DNA from: CAZYTX01 sp964650485
Lineage (GTDB): Bacteria; RBG-13-61-14; DATKZS01
Direction: 5' to 3'
Length of the DNA: 53,726 bases
NCBI GenBank assembly: GCA_964650485.1
Contig: CAZYTX010000025.1
Span: 1 to 53,726, forward strand
Shown piece after piece: positions 33,502 to 41,752 of this stretch (position 1 is its first letter; every line of letters starts with the position of its first letter). The position numbers were made by a program, and so were the translations under genes. Below the pieces are notes generated by a model. That model made no database searches, was not told the origin of the DNA, and worked only from the letters and a program-made list of their open reading frames with translations.

Positions 33502-33894
33502 ATGGATTTTCCAGAAGACCTGAAGTACTCGAGGACCCACGAGTGGGTGCGGCTGGAGAACGGCGAGGCTGTCACCGGCATAAGCGCCTATGCCTCCGAA
33601 GAGCTGGGGGACATAGTATACATCGAGCTGCCCGAGGAGGGAGACGAGGTCGAGAAAGACACCGCCTTCGGCGTGGTGGAGTCGGTCAAGGCCACCGCGG
33701 ACCTGTATGCTCCCCTTTCAGGGCAGGTGCTGGAGGTCAACGCCCCCCTGGTGGACTCGCCCGAGGTTGCAAACGAGGACCCGTACGGGGACGGCTGGCT
33801 GGTTCGGATCAAGGTGAGCGACCCCGCAGAGCTGGAAGAGCTTCTGGACGCTAAAGAGTACGAGAGGTTCGTGGAAGAAGAGCGGGAACCCTGA
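33502..33894 (+). CDS. gcvH: Glycine cleavage system H protein
   Basis: Lipoyl carrier protein shuttling the methylamine group of glycine between P and T proteins. The family N-terminus (LKYSRTHEWVRLENG), the GISAYASEELGDIVYIELPE core and the lipoyl-lysine Lys63 in ESVKATADLYAP are all present. The ATG at 33502 is chosen because AGGGGAAG precedes it. The P, T and L genes are absent nearby, so this may be an isolated copy; solitary GcvH proteins can serve as lipoate donors in some bacteria. The rnj gene follows 12 bases later. Confidence 0.95.
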   Translation: MDFPEDLKYSRTHEWVRLENGEAVTGISAYASEELGDIVYIELPEEGDEVEKDTAFGVVESVKATADLYAPLSGQVLEVNAPLVDSPEVANEDPYGDGWLVRIKVSDPAELEELLDAKEYERFVEEEREP

Positions 33895-33906
33895 TACCAT
33901 ATTAGC

Positions 33907-35562
33907 ATGAACAAGCTGAAGATCGTTCCCCTTGGAGGGCTGGGAGAAATCGGGCTCAACATGATGGTGCTCGAGCAGGGGGACGAGATGGTGGTGGTTG
34001 ACTGCGGCCTCATGTTCCCGGGCGACTATCTCCCCGGGGTGGATTACGTCATACCCGACTTCTCTTATCTTAGGGAGAACCAGGAGAAACTGCGCGGCAT
34101 CGTGCTGACCCACGGTCACGAGGACCACATCGGCGCCATCCCCTTCCTTTTATCCAGGCTGCACGCGCCCCTCTACGGCACCCCCCTGACCATGGGGCTG
34201 GTAAGGGAGAAGCTCATCGAGTACGAGCTCAACGGAGGCGCGGCCCTGAACACGGTCGAGGCCGGCCAGAGCTTCGAGCTGGGATCATTCAACGTCGAGT
34301 TTATAAGAGTCAGCCACTCCATAGCCGACTGTGTGGCCCTGGCCATAAAGACAGGCGTGGGCAACGTCATACACACCGGCGACTTCAAGCTGGACCCCAC
34401 GCCCATTGACGGCCGCAGGGTGGACATGGAGTCGCTTGTAAGGTACGGCCAAGAGGGCGTGACCGCTCTCCTGTCGGACTCGACCAACGTGGAGAAGGAG
34501 GGCTACACCCTGTCCGAGAGCGAGGTTGGCAAGGCCATGGGCGAGGTCTTTAAAGAGGCCCCCGGCAGACTGATCGTGGCAATGTTCGCGTCCAACATAC
34601 ACCGCATCCAGCAGGTCATGGACAAGGCCTCGGAGCACGGCCGCAAGGTGGCGCTCTTTGGAAGGAGCATGAAAGGCAACGCCGAGATAGCCATGGAGCT
34701 CGGATACCTCAAGGTCCCGCCCGGGGTGATGGTCGAGCCCGAGCACATAAAGAAGCTCCCCGAGGACAAGGCGGTGCTGCTTACAACCGGGAGCCAGGGA
34801 GAGCCCCTCTCCGGGCTCGCGAGAATGGCCCGGGACGAGCACAAGCAGGTGAAGATCAAGCCCGGCGACACGGTGGTGCTCTCCTCCAGGTTCATACCCG
34901 GAAACGAGCGAGCCATAGCCTACTTGATAAACGAGTTCTACCGCCGGGGGGCCGAGGTCATATACGAAAAGGTCTCGGAAATCCACGCCTCCGGCCACGC
35001 CAGCATCGAGGAGCTGAAGCTCATGATCTCCCTGACCATGCCCCAATTCTTCATTCCCGTGCACGGCGAGTACAGACACCTGATAAAGCACGCCAGGCTG
35101 GCCATGAGCATGGGCGTGCCCCCTGATAGGGTGCTGGTGGCCGAGGACGGCGACGTCATAAACCTGGACCAGGTGGGAGGCGAAAGGGTGGGGAGGATAG
35201 ACGCCGGCAGGCAGATAGTGGACGGCACCTGCGTGTCCGACTTGGGAGACGCCGTGCTCCAGGACCGACGCAAGCTGGCCGGAGACGGGGTGCTGATCGC
35301 AGTGGCAATGGTTGACCTGGAGAGCGGAGAGTTGCGGGGATGCTTGAGGCTCGAGAGCAGGGGGTTCCTTTACGCCGAGGACTCCGAGGAAGAGCTTAAG
35401 GCGGCGCGCAGGTGCGCGGAGGAGGAGTTCAAGGCGGCCTCCCTGCACAAGCGCTGCGACCCGGAAAGCGCGCAGGGCCTTTTGAAGACGGCCTTGAAAA
35501 GACACGTGAAGAAGAAGCTCATGCGCTTCCCGCTCATCATCCCGGTGGTGATCCCCGTCTAG
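33907..35562 (+). CDS. rnj: Ribonuclease J
   Basis: Metallo-beta-lactamase/beta-CASP nuclease with endo- and 5'-3' exonuclease activity in mRNA decay and rRNA maturation. KIVPLGGLGEIGLNMMVLE at the start, the metal motif LTHGHEDHIGAIPFLL, HTGDFKLDPTP, and the beta-CASP blocks TTGSQGEPLSGL and HASGHAS are intact. The C-terminal about 100 residues match the usual RNase J tail. Length 551 aa. No clear ribosome-binding site precedes the ATG. It is likely co-transcribed with gcvH. Confidence 0.94.
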   Translation: MNKLKIVPLGGLGEIGLNMMVLEQGDEMVVVDCGLMFPGDYLPGVDYVIPDFSYLRENQEKLRGIVLTHGHEDHIGAIPFLLSRLHAPLYGTPLTMGLVREKLIEYELNGGAALNTVEAGQSFELGSFNVEFIRVSHSIADCVALAIKTGVGNVIHTGDFKLDPTPIDGRRVDMESLVRYGQEGVTALLSDSTNVEKEGYTLSESEVGKAMGEVFKEAPGRLIVAMFASNIHRIQQVMDKASEHGRKVALFGRSMKGNAEIAMELGYLKVPPGVMVEPEHIKKLPEDKAVLLTTGSQGEPLSGLARMARDEHKQVKIKPGDTVVLSSRFIPGNERAIAYLINEFYRRGAEVIYEKVSEIHASGHASIEELKLMISLTMPQFFIPVHGEYRHLIKHARLAMSMGVPPDRVLVAEDGDVINLDQVGGERVGRIDAGRQIVDGTCVSDLGDAVLQDRRKLAGDGVLIAVAMVDLESGELRGCLRLESRGFLYAEDSEEELKAARRCAEEEFKAASLHKRCDPESAQGLLKTALKRHVKKKLMRFPLIIPVVIPV

Positions 35563-35607
35563 GTTTGAGGGTTTCGGGTTCCGGGTCCCGGATTTATGGT
35601 TTTTGGT

Positions 35608-35616
35608 TGCTATAAT
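35608..35616 (+). promoter_or_regulatory. Extended -10 promoter, candidate leaderless start
   Basis: TGCTATAAT is a perfect extended -10 element. The ATG of the next gene at 35625 is eight bases after it, so transcription would start at or next to the start codon. No -35 box and no Shine-Dalgarno are visible. Confidence 0.5.
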
Positions 35617-35624
35617 AAAAAGCA

Positions 35625-36395
35625 ATGTCAGAGCACCCTGAAAAAGCCTACTGCATAAGCTGCGGCGAACAGGTCCCGGTCAAGGTCACCAGCATCGGCA
35701 TCCAGGGCGAGGAGCTGCTCCAGTGCGTGCATTGCCTGTCCTTCCTGGGCACCAAGAACAAGCCGCAGACGCTCTCCTCGCCAGGTCTCGGACCGGTTCC
35801 CAGCGCTCCCGCGTCGGAACCGCCCGGCGAGTTCAGGCCCGACGAGAGCACCACCGGAGGCGCACTCATGCCCGACCTGCCCCCGGCCATGGACACGCCG
35901 GTGGAAGCCGGAGGCGAGCTTCTATCGGAGACCGGGGAATCCGCTCCCGGCCGTCGGCCGGCCGGGCCTCCCCTGGAAACGGTGTTCACGGTGGAGGACT
36001 CGAGCCTGATCCTCACCCTGCTGAACGACATGATAGTGGAGCAGGGTTTTACCAGGAGGGTCATACCATGCAAGAACGGCTACGAGTTCCTGGGCAGGTA
36101 CGTGCGCGAGAGGCTCACGCCCTCCAGGGTGGGTCTGGTGATCATGGACGTGAAGATGCCGGTGCTGAACGGCATAAGCTCCGCAGTGGCCATGCGCGCC
36201 CATGAAAAGGCGCTCGGGCTGAGCGAGATACCAATACTTTTCTTCACCTCAAAGCGATGCGACGAGATTTTCCGCAAGGTCCTGATCCGCTGTGCGCCCG
36301 CCATGTACATCAACAAGGGCGCCTCCACCTCACCCGACCACTTAAAACAGCGAATAACCAAGGTTATAAGGCAGCTCAAGAGGGAAGAGTGGTAG
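35625..36395 (+). CDS. Receiver-domain protein with N-terminal zinc ribbon
   Basis: A 256-residue protein. Cys10-x2-Cys13 and Cys34-x2-Cys37 form a small zinc ribbon, followed by a Pro/Ser/Glu-rich linker (about 45-120). A response-regulator receiver domain follows with phospho-acceptor Asp175 (LVIMDVKMPVLNG) and Lys in the INKGAST loop. There is no DNA-binding output domain. The ribbon-linker-receiver order is uncommon. It is translationally coupled to a HAD hydrolase (the start overlaps the stop region). The possible leaderless promoter is described at 35608. Partner kinase unknown. Confidence 0.8.
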   Translation: MSEHPEKAYCISCGEQVPVKVTSIGIQGEELLQCVHCLSFLGTKNKPQTLSSPGLGPVPSAPASEPPGEFRPDESTTGGALMPDLPPAMDTPVEAGGELLSETGESAPGRRPAGPPLETVFTVEDSSLILTLLNDMIVEQGFTRRVIPCKNGYEFLGRYVRERLTPSRVGLVIMDVKMPVLNGISSAVAMRAHEKALGLSEIPILFFTSKRCDEIFRKVLIRCAPAMYINKGASTSPDHLKQRITKVIRQLKREEW

Positions 36396-37162
36396 CTCCC
36401 CCCTACATCCTGGGCCTGGACCTCCACGGCACACTGCTCGAGCCGGGCGAGCTCATGAGGGAAGAGCTTGTGGGGCCGCTTGCAAAGGCGCTCTCAAGGA
36501 TGGAGCACAGGGCGAAAAGGTTTATATGCACCGGAAACGACTTGAGCTTTGTGCTGGACAAGGTCCCGGCGCCGGTACTGGAAGAGATAGACGGATGCGT
36601 GCTCGAGACCGGCTGCTCCAAGAGCCTGGACCTTTCGAGCGAGGAGGTGATCGTAACCCCGGAGGAGCAGGGCCTTATAAAAGAGCTGGAGGCCGGGCTC
36701 AAATCCCGGGGCTTTGCCGAGGCGGACTACTTCGCGCACCGGCTGACCACCGTGTCCATGTTCTGCAAGGACCCGCCCGGGTTTTGCGAGAAGGTGTATG
36801 AGCACCTTTCGGGCTCGCCCGTCTTCAGAGAGGTTCATATAACCTACTCCAGCGTGGCCGTGGACATCATACCCGCAGGGTACGACAAGTACAGGGGACT
36901 GGAAGCCGTCTCGGAGGGACGCGAGACCATCGGGGTGGCCGACTCCATGAACGACCGGGCCCTGCTTGAAAACGCTGACTATGCCCTGGCCCCCGGGAAC
37001 ATAGCGCCCGAACTCTTGCCCCTGCTCCAAGAGGCCGGCCGGGAGGTCCGCAAGCTAGCGGCCGCGGGCGCCCTTGCGCGCGCGGCGGTGCTGAAGGCCT
37101 CGGCCAGGGAGACCCGGGGCGTGCTCCAGGTGCTCGAGTTCCTGGACCGGGTCATTGATTGA
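36389..37162 (+). CDS. HAD-superfamily hydrolase (Cof/SPP-like) with unusual motif I
   Basis: About 257 residues. Motif I is GLDLHGTLLEPG: nucleophile Asp11 is present, but the second Asp of DxDGT is His13. Motif II/III residues follow (FICTGNDLS), and motif IV GVADSMNDRALLENADYAL is canonical, with a C2B-type cap between. Members dephosphorylate sugar or other small phosphates. The GTG at 36389 is chosen because it overlaps the previous stop and AGGGAA precedes it. The DxH change may alter acid/base chemistry. Confidence 0.75.
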   Translation: MVAPPYILGLDLHGTLLEPGELMREELVGPLAKALSRMEHRAKRFICTGNDLSFVLDKVPAPVLEEIDGCVLETGCSKSLDLSSEEVIVTPEEQGLIKELEAGLKSRGFAEADYFAHRLTTVSMFCKDPPGFCEKVYEHLSGSPVFREVHITYSSVAVDIIPAGYDKYRGLEAVSEGRETIGVADSMNDRALLENADYALAPGNIAPELLPLLQEAGREVRKLAAAGALARAAVLKASARETRGVLQVLEFLDRVID

Positions 37163-37196
37163 CTCGCAGGGCGGGCCGCACTAACTTGGGTGCATC

Positions 37197-37880
37197 ATGG
37201 GCAGGGAGTCGAAATACTTCGGGGCCAACAGCTTCTCTCCCCGGGAGGCGCGCATACTGAGGCTCCGGCGAATTCTTAAGAGTATGGGAACTGCCTCTCT
37301 CAAGTGGCGCTACCGGGATCGGCTGCATGTGGGGCCGGGCTGCGACCTGGACCCCGGGGCCATGGTGATACGCGGCCTGGGTGTGGCGGAGATGGGCCGG
37401 GGCGTGGTGGTGGAGCGGGGCCTGTTCAAGGTGTGCTTCAACCTGGGGCGGGGGAGCAGGCTGGTGCTGGGGGACGAGACCTGGATACAGACGTTCGACG
37501 GGCATACCGTGTTCTCCACCAAGCCGGGCGCCCAGATCATTGCCGGGGACAGGTGCTGGTTCTCGGGAGGGCTGCTGGGGGCATCGAAAAGGATCACGGT
37601 GGGAGACCACACCCTCATAGGGTGGGGCTGCATGGTGCTGGACTCGGACCTGCACAGGATGGACAACGACTCGCCCCCGGTCAAGCCCGAGCCCGTCCGC
37701 ATTGGCAGCCACGTGTGGATGCCTTCATACGTCACCGTGTTGAAAGGGGTGAGCATAGGGGACCACTGCGTCATAGGCACCGGGGCTCTGGTTACAAAAG
37801 ACATCCCCTCCAACTCCTTCGCCGCCGGCCGGCCGGCAAAGGTGATAAGGAGAATCGGGGACCGCGACCGGGTGGAGTGA
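37197..37880 (+). CDS. Left-handed beta-helix acyltransferase (hexapeptide repeat)
   Basis: A 227-residue transferase of the LbetaH superfamily. Repeated hexapeptides (GAMVIRG, then GRGSRLVLGD, then GDHTLIGWGCMVLDSDLH) lead to the C-terminal GDHCVIGTGALVTKDIP and AAGRPAKVIRRI, typical of sugar O-acetyltransferases such as WcaF/MaA/NodL. SHVWMPSYVTVLKGVSIG carries the active-site-side coil. It probably acetylates a surface sugar. The ATG at 37197 has no strong ribosome-binding site. Confidence 0.8.
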   Translation: MGRESKYFGANSFSPREARILRLRRILKSMGTASLKWRYRDRLHVGPGCDLDPGAMVIRGLGVAEMGRGVVVERGLFKVCFNLGRGSRLVLGDETWIQTFDGHTVFSTKPGAQIIAGDRCWFSGGLLGASKRITVGDHTLIGWGCMVLDSDLHRMDNDSPPVKPEPVRIGSHVWMPSYVTVLKGVSIGDHCVIGTGALVTKDIPSNSFAAGRPAKVIRRIGDRDRVE

Positions 37881-37958
37881 TTTTCCACCCTGGAAGGCGT
37901 GGCTTCCGCCCTTTGCAAAAAGCTGCGAGTCGAGATAGTATGACAGGGTTTATGCAGT

Positions 37959-38213
37959 CTAAGCCGACTGCGAGCAGGCCACCTCAACGGCCAGCTCCAC
38001 AACCCGTCGGTAATGCTCCCTCATGTGCTCGCGAACATCGGGATCAGGTTCCCGGGCAAGGCTCTGCCGGGCACTGTCAACGAAATCCTCGATCATGTTC
38101 AGGTAGTTCTCCAGGGGTAGGCTTTTATGAAGACGCCACAGCTCGGCCAGCACGTCCTCCACTTCCGCGTACCTGTGAGACTCCGCAAGAATTTCCGCTT
38201 CCGCTTGCAACAT
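37959..38213 (-). CDS. Small hypothetical helical protein
   Basis: An 84-residue acidic protein, almost entirely helix-forming (MLQAEAEILAESHRYAEVED), ending VACSQSA. I recognise no family. The ATG at 38213 is chosen because AGGAGG lies six bases upstream; the frame extends a little further. A well-formed promoter with a palindrome over its -10 box lies just upstream (38283-38312), which supports expression of the gene and suggests regulated transcription. Confidence 0.6.
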   Translation of the reverse strand: MLQAEAEILAESHRYAEVEDVLAELWRLHKSLPLENYLNMIEDFVDSARQSLAREPDPDVREHMREHYRRVVELAVEVACSQSA

Positions 38214-38272
38214 CACGCTCCTCCTTTCCGCGTCCGCCGCCTGTTCCGCATGCACTCCTCACTTTAAATTCC

Positions 38273-38312
38273 ATTGTATACTACAATACCAAATTGAATG
38301 GGGGCTTGTCAA
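38273..38312 (-). promoter_or_regulatory. Promoter with palindromic operator for the 84-aa gene
   Basis: Minus strand: TTGACA (38307-38312), 18 bases, TATTGT (38283-38288). The perfect palindrome ATTGTA-TAC-TACAAT (38273-38287) overlaps the -10 box and the predicted start point, the position expected for a repressor site. Confidence 0.5.
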
Positions 38313-38328
38313 GGGAAAAATGATATTT

Positions 38329-38404
38329 AACGCAGAGGCGTAAAGAACGCAAAGAATTCTAAATTATTATTGCGCTACCCTTTGCGCCTTGGCGCCTTTG
38401 CGTG
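38329..38404. repeat. Imperfect inverted repeat, CACGCAAAGGCGC family
   Basis: The left arm 38329-38354 (AACGCAGAGGCG...CGCAAAG) and right arm 38380-38404 (CTTTGCGCC...TTTGCGTG) are imperfect reverse complements around an AT-rich loop. The right arm, read on the minus strand, matches 46456-46480 at 23 of 25 bases. Confidence 0.7.
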
Positions 38405-38496
38405 AAAAAAATACTACACTGCGGACGGCGCGGTTTGCGTATCAGCCCTCCCGGATGTAACCTAAATGTAGTTATCTATCATAAGAGGAGGCGAAG

Positions 38497-39348
38497 ATGA
38501 AGACCGACCGTTCCCCGAAGTTCGAGGGCACGGACGACTACGTTGTTGACCCGGAGCTGTCAAGGATAGTGGAAGTGAGCATGGCCCTTGAGATGCCGCT
38601 CCTTTTGAAGGGCGAGCCCGGCACCGGCAAGACCCTTCTGGCCCACGCCCTGGCCGAGGCCATGAGCATGCCTCTTATAGTTCTCAACGTCAAGTCCAAC
38701 ATGAAGGCGGTAGAGGCCCTCTACCAGTACGACACCCTCACCCGTCTAAACGACAGCCGCTTCCAGGACTCGAGCAGGGACGTTTCCAACATAGAAGAGT
38801 ACATACGCATGGGCAAGATCGGCAAGGCCTTCACCTCGGAGAAGAGGGTGGTGCTGCTTATAGACGAGATAGACAAGGCCGACTCCGACTTCCAGGACGA
38901 CCTGCTTGACGTGCTCGACCAGATGGAGTTCGACATCATCGAGATTGACAAGACCATAAGCGCCAGGCACAGGCCGGTGGTTATCATCACCTCCAACGCA
39001 AAGAAGGACCTCTCAGACCCCTTCCTGGGAAGGTGCAACTTTCACCACATCGCGTTCCCCGACCACTCCTTCATGAGCAGGATAGTAAAGGCCCATTTCC
39101 CGGACTTGAACGACAAGGTGGCCGAGGCCTGCATACGCGCTTTCTATCGCCTGCGCCAGGTGCCGGGGGTGGAGAAGAAGCCGGCCACCAGGGAGCTTAT
39201 CAACTGGGTCCGTGCACTGTCCGCCGACCCCGAGTTCAAGCCCGCTGTGCTCGATCGTGGAAAAGAGGTCCCTTTCCTGGGCGTGCTCTTCAAAAAGTCA
39301 ACCGACCTGGACACGGCCAGGAGGTTCTCCGACGCGGGAAGGGTCTGA
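38497..39348 (+). CDS. MoxR-family AAA+ ATPase
   Basis: A 283-residue AAA+ protein. Walker A is LLLKGEPGTGKTLLAHALAE, Walker B is VVLLIDEIDKADSDF, sensor 1 is VVIITSNAKKDL, and an arginine finger region follows (LGRCNFHHIAFPDH). MoxR proteins act as chaperones for assembly or activation of complexes, often beside von Willebrand-domain genes. Here the next gene is the FAD oxidoreductase, abutting without a gap. A role in maturing the redox cluster is conceivable (inference). AGGAGG precedes the ATG. Confidence 0.88.
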   Translation: MKTDRSPKFEGTDDYVVDPELSRIVEVSMALEMPLLLKGEPGTGKTLLAHALAEAMSMPLIVLNVKSNMKAVEALYQYDTLTRLNDSRFQDSSRDVSNIEEYIRMGKIGKAFTSEKRVVLLIDEIDKADSDFQDDLLDVLDQMEFDIIEIDKTISARHRPVVIITSNAKKDLSDPFLGRCNFHHIAFPDHSFMSRIVKAHFPDLNDKVAEACIRAFYRLRQVPGVEKKPATRELINWVRALSADPEFKPAVLDRGKEVPFLGVLFKKSTDLDTARRFSDAGRV

Positions 39349-41184
39349 TTGGAAAGCGCACCACTTACAAGACGCGGCTTCATAAAGTCAGGGCTGGCAG
39401 CATCTTCAGGGGCCCTTGCTTTGGGCGGGTCCTCATGCACTCGCGACCGGGTATACCGGGCTGATTACCCGGTGGTGCCCGAGAACAAGGTGCGGCTGCC
39501 CAGGAACGGAAAGTCCGTCATTATCATGGGCGGCGGGTTCGGGGGCATGCACTTGGCCCGCGAGCTCCTGGACCGCGGCTTCGACGTAACTGTAATAGAG
39601 AAGACCGGCATGCTGGGCGGCAAGCTGAAGAGCTGGCGCGACAAGGAGTTCGGAATGCCGCCCGGCGACGACCCCGCCTGGAGGGGACATCCCCGGGACC
39701 ACGGCATTCACGCGGTATGGGGCTCGTATAACAACCTGCGGGAGTTCATGGGCAGGATGGGCTACGGGCTGTGGATGTTCCCTGAGGAGAGCACCGTGTA
39801 CAACTACGTGTGCCGCGACGGCAAAAGCTTCCAACTGGGCGAGAGCCCCTCGTGGCCGTGGCCCCTTGCCAGGATACAGGCGCTTCTCAATACGGACCGC
39901 GAGCTTAAAAAGATCGTGGGACCCGGCATACAGCGCATGAGGATGGCCCTTTTCAAGATGGCCTCTTTCGACTTCCACGACCAGGAGCAGAAAAGATACC
40001 TGGACAAGCTCTCCTTCCCCGAGTGGGCGCGCTCCGCGGGCATGCCCGAGGCCGCCATATACAAGTTCTTCGGGGCCAACACCGAGATGTCCATGATGGA
40101 CAACATAGACAATGCATCCGCGCTCTCCGTGCTCACCCAGTCCGCCACCGTGTCCGGCCATCCGGACGACGCCAGGGCGGACGTTTTCATGCACCCTCCC
40201 GGCGAGACCTACGTGGCCCCCATCGAGAGCTACATCAAGGAACGCGGCGGAAAGATAATATACAATACCCCGGTGATCCGGGTGAACATGGAAGGGGAGA
40301 GGGTGAAAAGCGTCACCGCGGGACACGAAGAGGAATACGCCGGAGGCAACACCTTCCAGTGCGACGTGTGCGGCTCTCTGATAAGCGCGCCCGGCATGCC
40401 CGAGCAATGCCCGGTGTGCGGCGCCGGACGGGCCCAGATAGGGCCCTTCGAGCCGGTCCCGGCCCGGGACTACTCCGCGGACTTCTACGTTCTCGCCATG
40501 GACATACCCGGCGCCGTGCAGGTGATCTCCGCCTCGGGCCTCTCTGGCGAGGAGTACTTCGACAATATCATGGAACTTAACGGGACCGGGGTGTACACAG
40601 TTAATATGTGGTACCCGGACAGGGGTCCGTGGAAGAAGCGCTTCCCCCGGCACGCGGATTTCTTTGCCTCGGACTTCAAGTTCCTGGGCATTACCATCAA
40701 CTTATCCTATGACTGGGTGATCCGGGGCAGGAGGGCAGCGCAGCCGTTAGTGCCCGAGTACCAGAACAGGGATATGTGCGTGATCGAGACGCAGATAGCC
40801 AACACGCACCGGGTGGAGGGGATGAGCGACCACACGATAGCGAGCCTGGTGCACGAGGAGCTGAAGACCGTCATGCCCGACCTGCCGCAGCCACTAGACT
40901 GCTACGTTAACCGCTGGGACACTTACTCCCCCCAGCGGGTTGGCTACGAGGCACTGAGACCGGAGGTGCGCTCTCCCAAGGACAACCTTTTCCTGATAGG
41001 CGACTGGGTAAAGACCGGGCACTTGAGCGTGTACATGGAGAAGGCCTACGTTGCCGCCAAGATGGCTGTCAACCACATACTGGAGTCCGCGGGACAGGAA
41101 GAGGGGAGGATGCGAGTGCTTCCCGGGGGCACGCCCAGCGCGATTATCGAGGCTTGCCAGCACATGTTCAGCGTATATCCATGA
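39349..41184 (+). CDS. Tat-exported FAD oxidoreductase with inserted rubredoxin-like domain
   Basis: A 611-residue amine-oxidase/phytoene-desaturase-like flavoprotein. A Tat signal (LTRRGFIKSGLAASSGALA) precedes the dinucleotide loop (VIIMGGGFGGMHLARELLDR) and the C-terminal FAD motif (DNLFLIGDWVKTGHLSVYME). At residues 338-357 an insert carries Cys338-x2-Cys341 and Cys354-x2-Cys357 (CDVCG, then CPVCG), a rubredoxin/rubrerythrin-type metal knuckle. The TTG start abuts the MoxR stop. The substrate is unknown. The metal site could relay electrons to the Rieske/cytochrome partners encoded next (inference). Confidence 0.82.
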   Translation: MESAPLTRRGFIKSGLAASSGALALGGSSCTRDRVYRADYPVVPENKVRLPRNGKSVIIMGGGFGGMHLARELLDRGFDVTVIEKTGMLGGKLKSWRDKEFGMPPGDDPAWRGHPRDHGIHAVWGSYNNLREFMGRMGYGLWMFPEESTVYNYVCRDGKSFQLGESPSWPWPLARIQALLNTDRELKKIVGPGIQRMRMALFKMASFDFHDQEQKRYLDKLSFPEWARSAGMPEAAIYKFFGANTEMSMMDNIDNASALSVLTQSATVSGHPDDARADVFMHPPGETYVAPIESYIKERGGKIIYNTPVIRVNMEGERVKSVTAGHEEEYAGGNTFQCDVCGSLISAPGMPEQCPVCGAGRAQIGPFEPVPARDYSADFYVLAMDIPGAVQVISASGLSGEEYFDNIMELNGTGVYTVNMWYPDRGPWKKRFPRHADFFASDFKFLGITINLSYDWVIRGRRAAQPLVPEYQNRDMCVIETQIANTHRVEGMSDHTIASLVHEELKTVMPDLPQPLDCYVNRWDTYSPQRVGYEALRPEVRSPKDNLFLIGDWVKTGHLSVYMEKAYVAAKMAVNHILESAGQEEGRMRVLPGGTPSAIIEACQHMFSVYP

Positions 41185-41233
41185 TTATGGGGAAAGGGTG
41201 CACTCGAGTTCAGCGGTAAAAGGGGCTTATATA

Positions 41234-41734
41234 ATGAGCGTGGTTATAAAGCGCCGCAGGTTTTTTCTGCGCGGCTTGAAGCTCGCGGGCATTGTGGCCG
41301 CTGGCGGGTCAGTGTACTCAGCCTCCAGGTTCCTCTCCGCAAATGAAAAGTCATATAAACTGCTTTCGCGGAGGCGGAGCCGGAGCAGCCCCCCCCTCAA
41401 GTCCGGCGCTGGCTCAGGGGCTGGGGGCGCCGACGAGACCTCTATGGAGATCAGCGCCCAGAGCATCCCCCCGGGTGGGTCGAGGACCGTGGCGGTAGGG
41501 GCCACGCCGGTGATCGTGGTTCGCCTCGATGACGGGTTCAGGGCCTTCAACGCGGCCTGCACCCACCTGGGATGCCTGGTCAAGTGGGAGGAGGAGTCAA
41601 AGAGGTTCGTCTGCCCCTGCCATACCGGCACGTACGACGAGGAGGGCCGGGTGGTGGCCGGCCCGCCGCCGAGGGGACTTACAAGATACCAGCCCGAGCT
41701 TTCTGGGGATATGCTTATCGTAAGTGTGGCATGA
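41234..41734 (+). CDS. Rieske [2Fe-2S] protein
   Basis: A 166-residue protein with an N-terminal Tat-type anchor (KRRRFFLRGLKLAGIVAAGG) and a flexible Ser/Gly-rich hinge (about 45-68). The Rieske domain has ligands Cys109/His111 (CTHLGC) and Cys127/His130 (CPCHTG), with Cys114 and Cys129 able to form the usual disulfide. This is the high-potential subunit of a bc1/b6f-type complex, accepting electrons from quinol at the Qo site. It lies 19 bases before the cytochrome b gene. The ATG at 41234 is chosen to give an intact signal/anchor. Confidence 0.92.
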   Translation: MSVVIKRRRFFLRGLKLAGIVAAGGSVYSASRFLSANEKSYKLLSRRRSRSSPPLKSGAGSGAGGADETSMEISAQSIPPGGSRTVAVGATPVIVVRLDDGFRAFNAACTHLGCLVKWEEESKRFVCPCHTGTYDEEGRVVAGPPPRGLTRYQPELSGDMLIVSVA

Positions 41735-41752
41735 GCGCTTAAGAGGCGAGAG

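Larger units (their letters stand above)
38214..38496. other. Divergent intergenic region with promoter, operator and repeat
   Basis: Holds a minus-strand promoter with a palindromic operator (38273-38312) and an inverted repeat of the CACGCAAAGGCGC family (38329-38404). The leader of the MoxR gene follows, with AGGAGG ahead of the ATG at 38497. No further gene is seen. Confidence 0.5.

Noticed and set aside
34285..35625. 446-residue minus-strand ORF opposite rnj
   Set aside because: Shadow of a clear RNase J gene.
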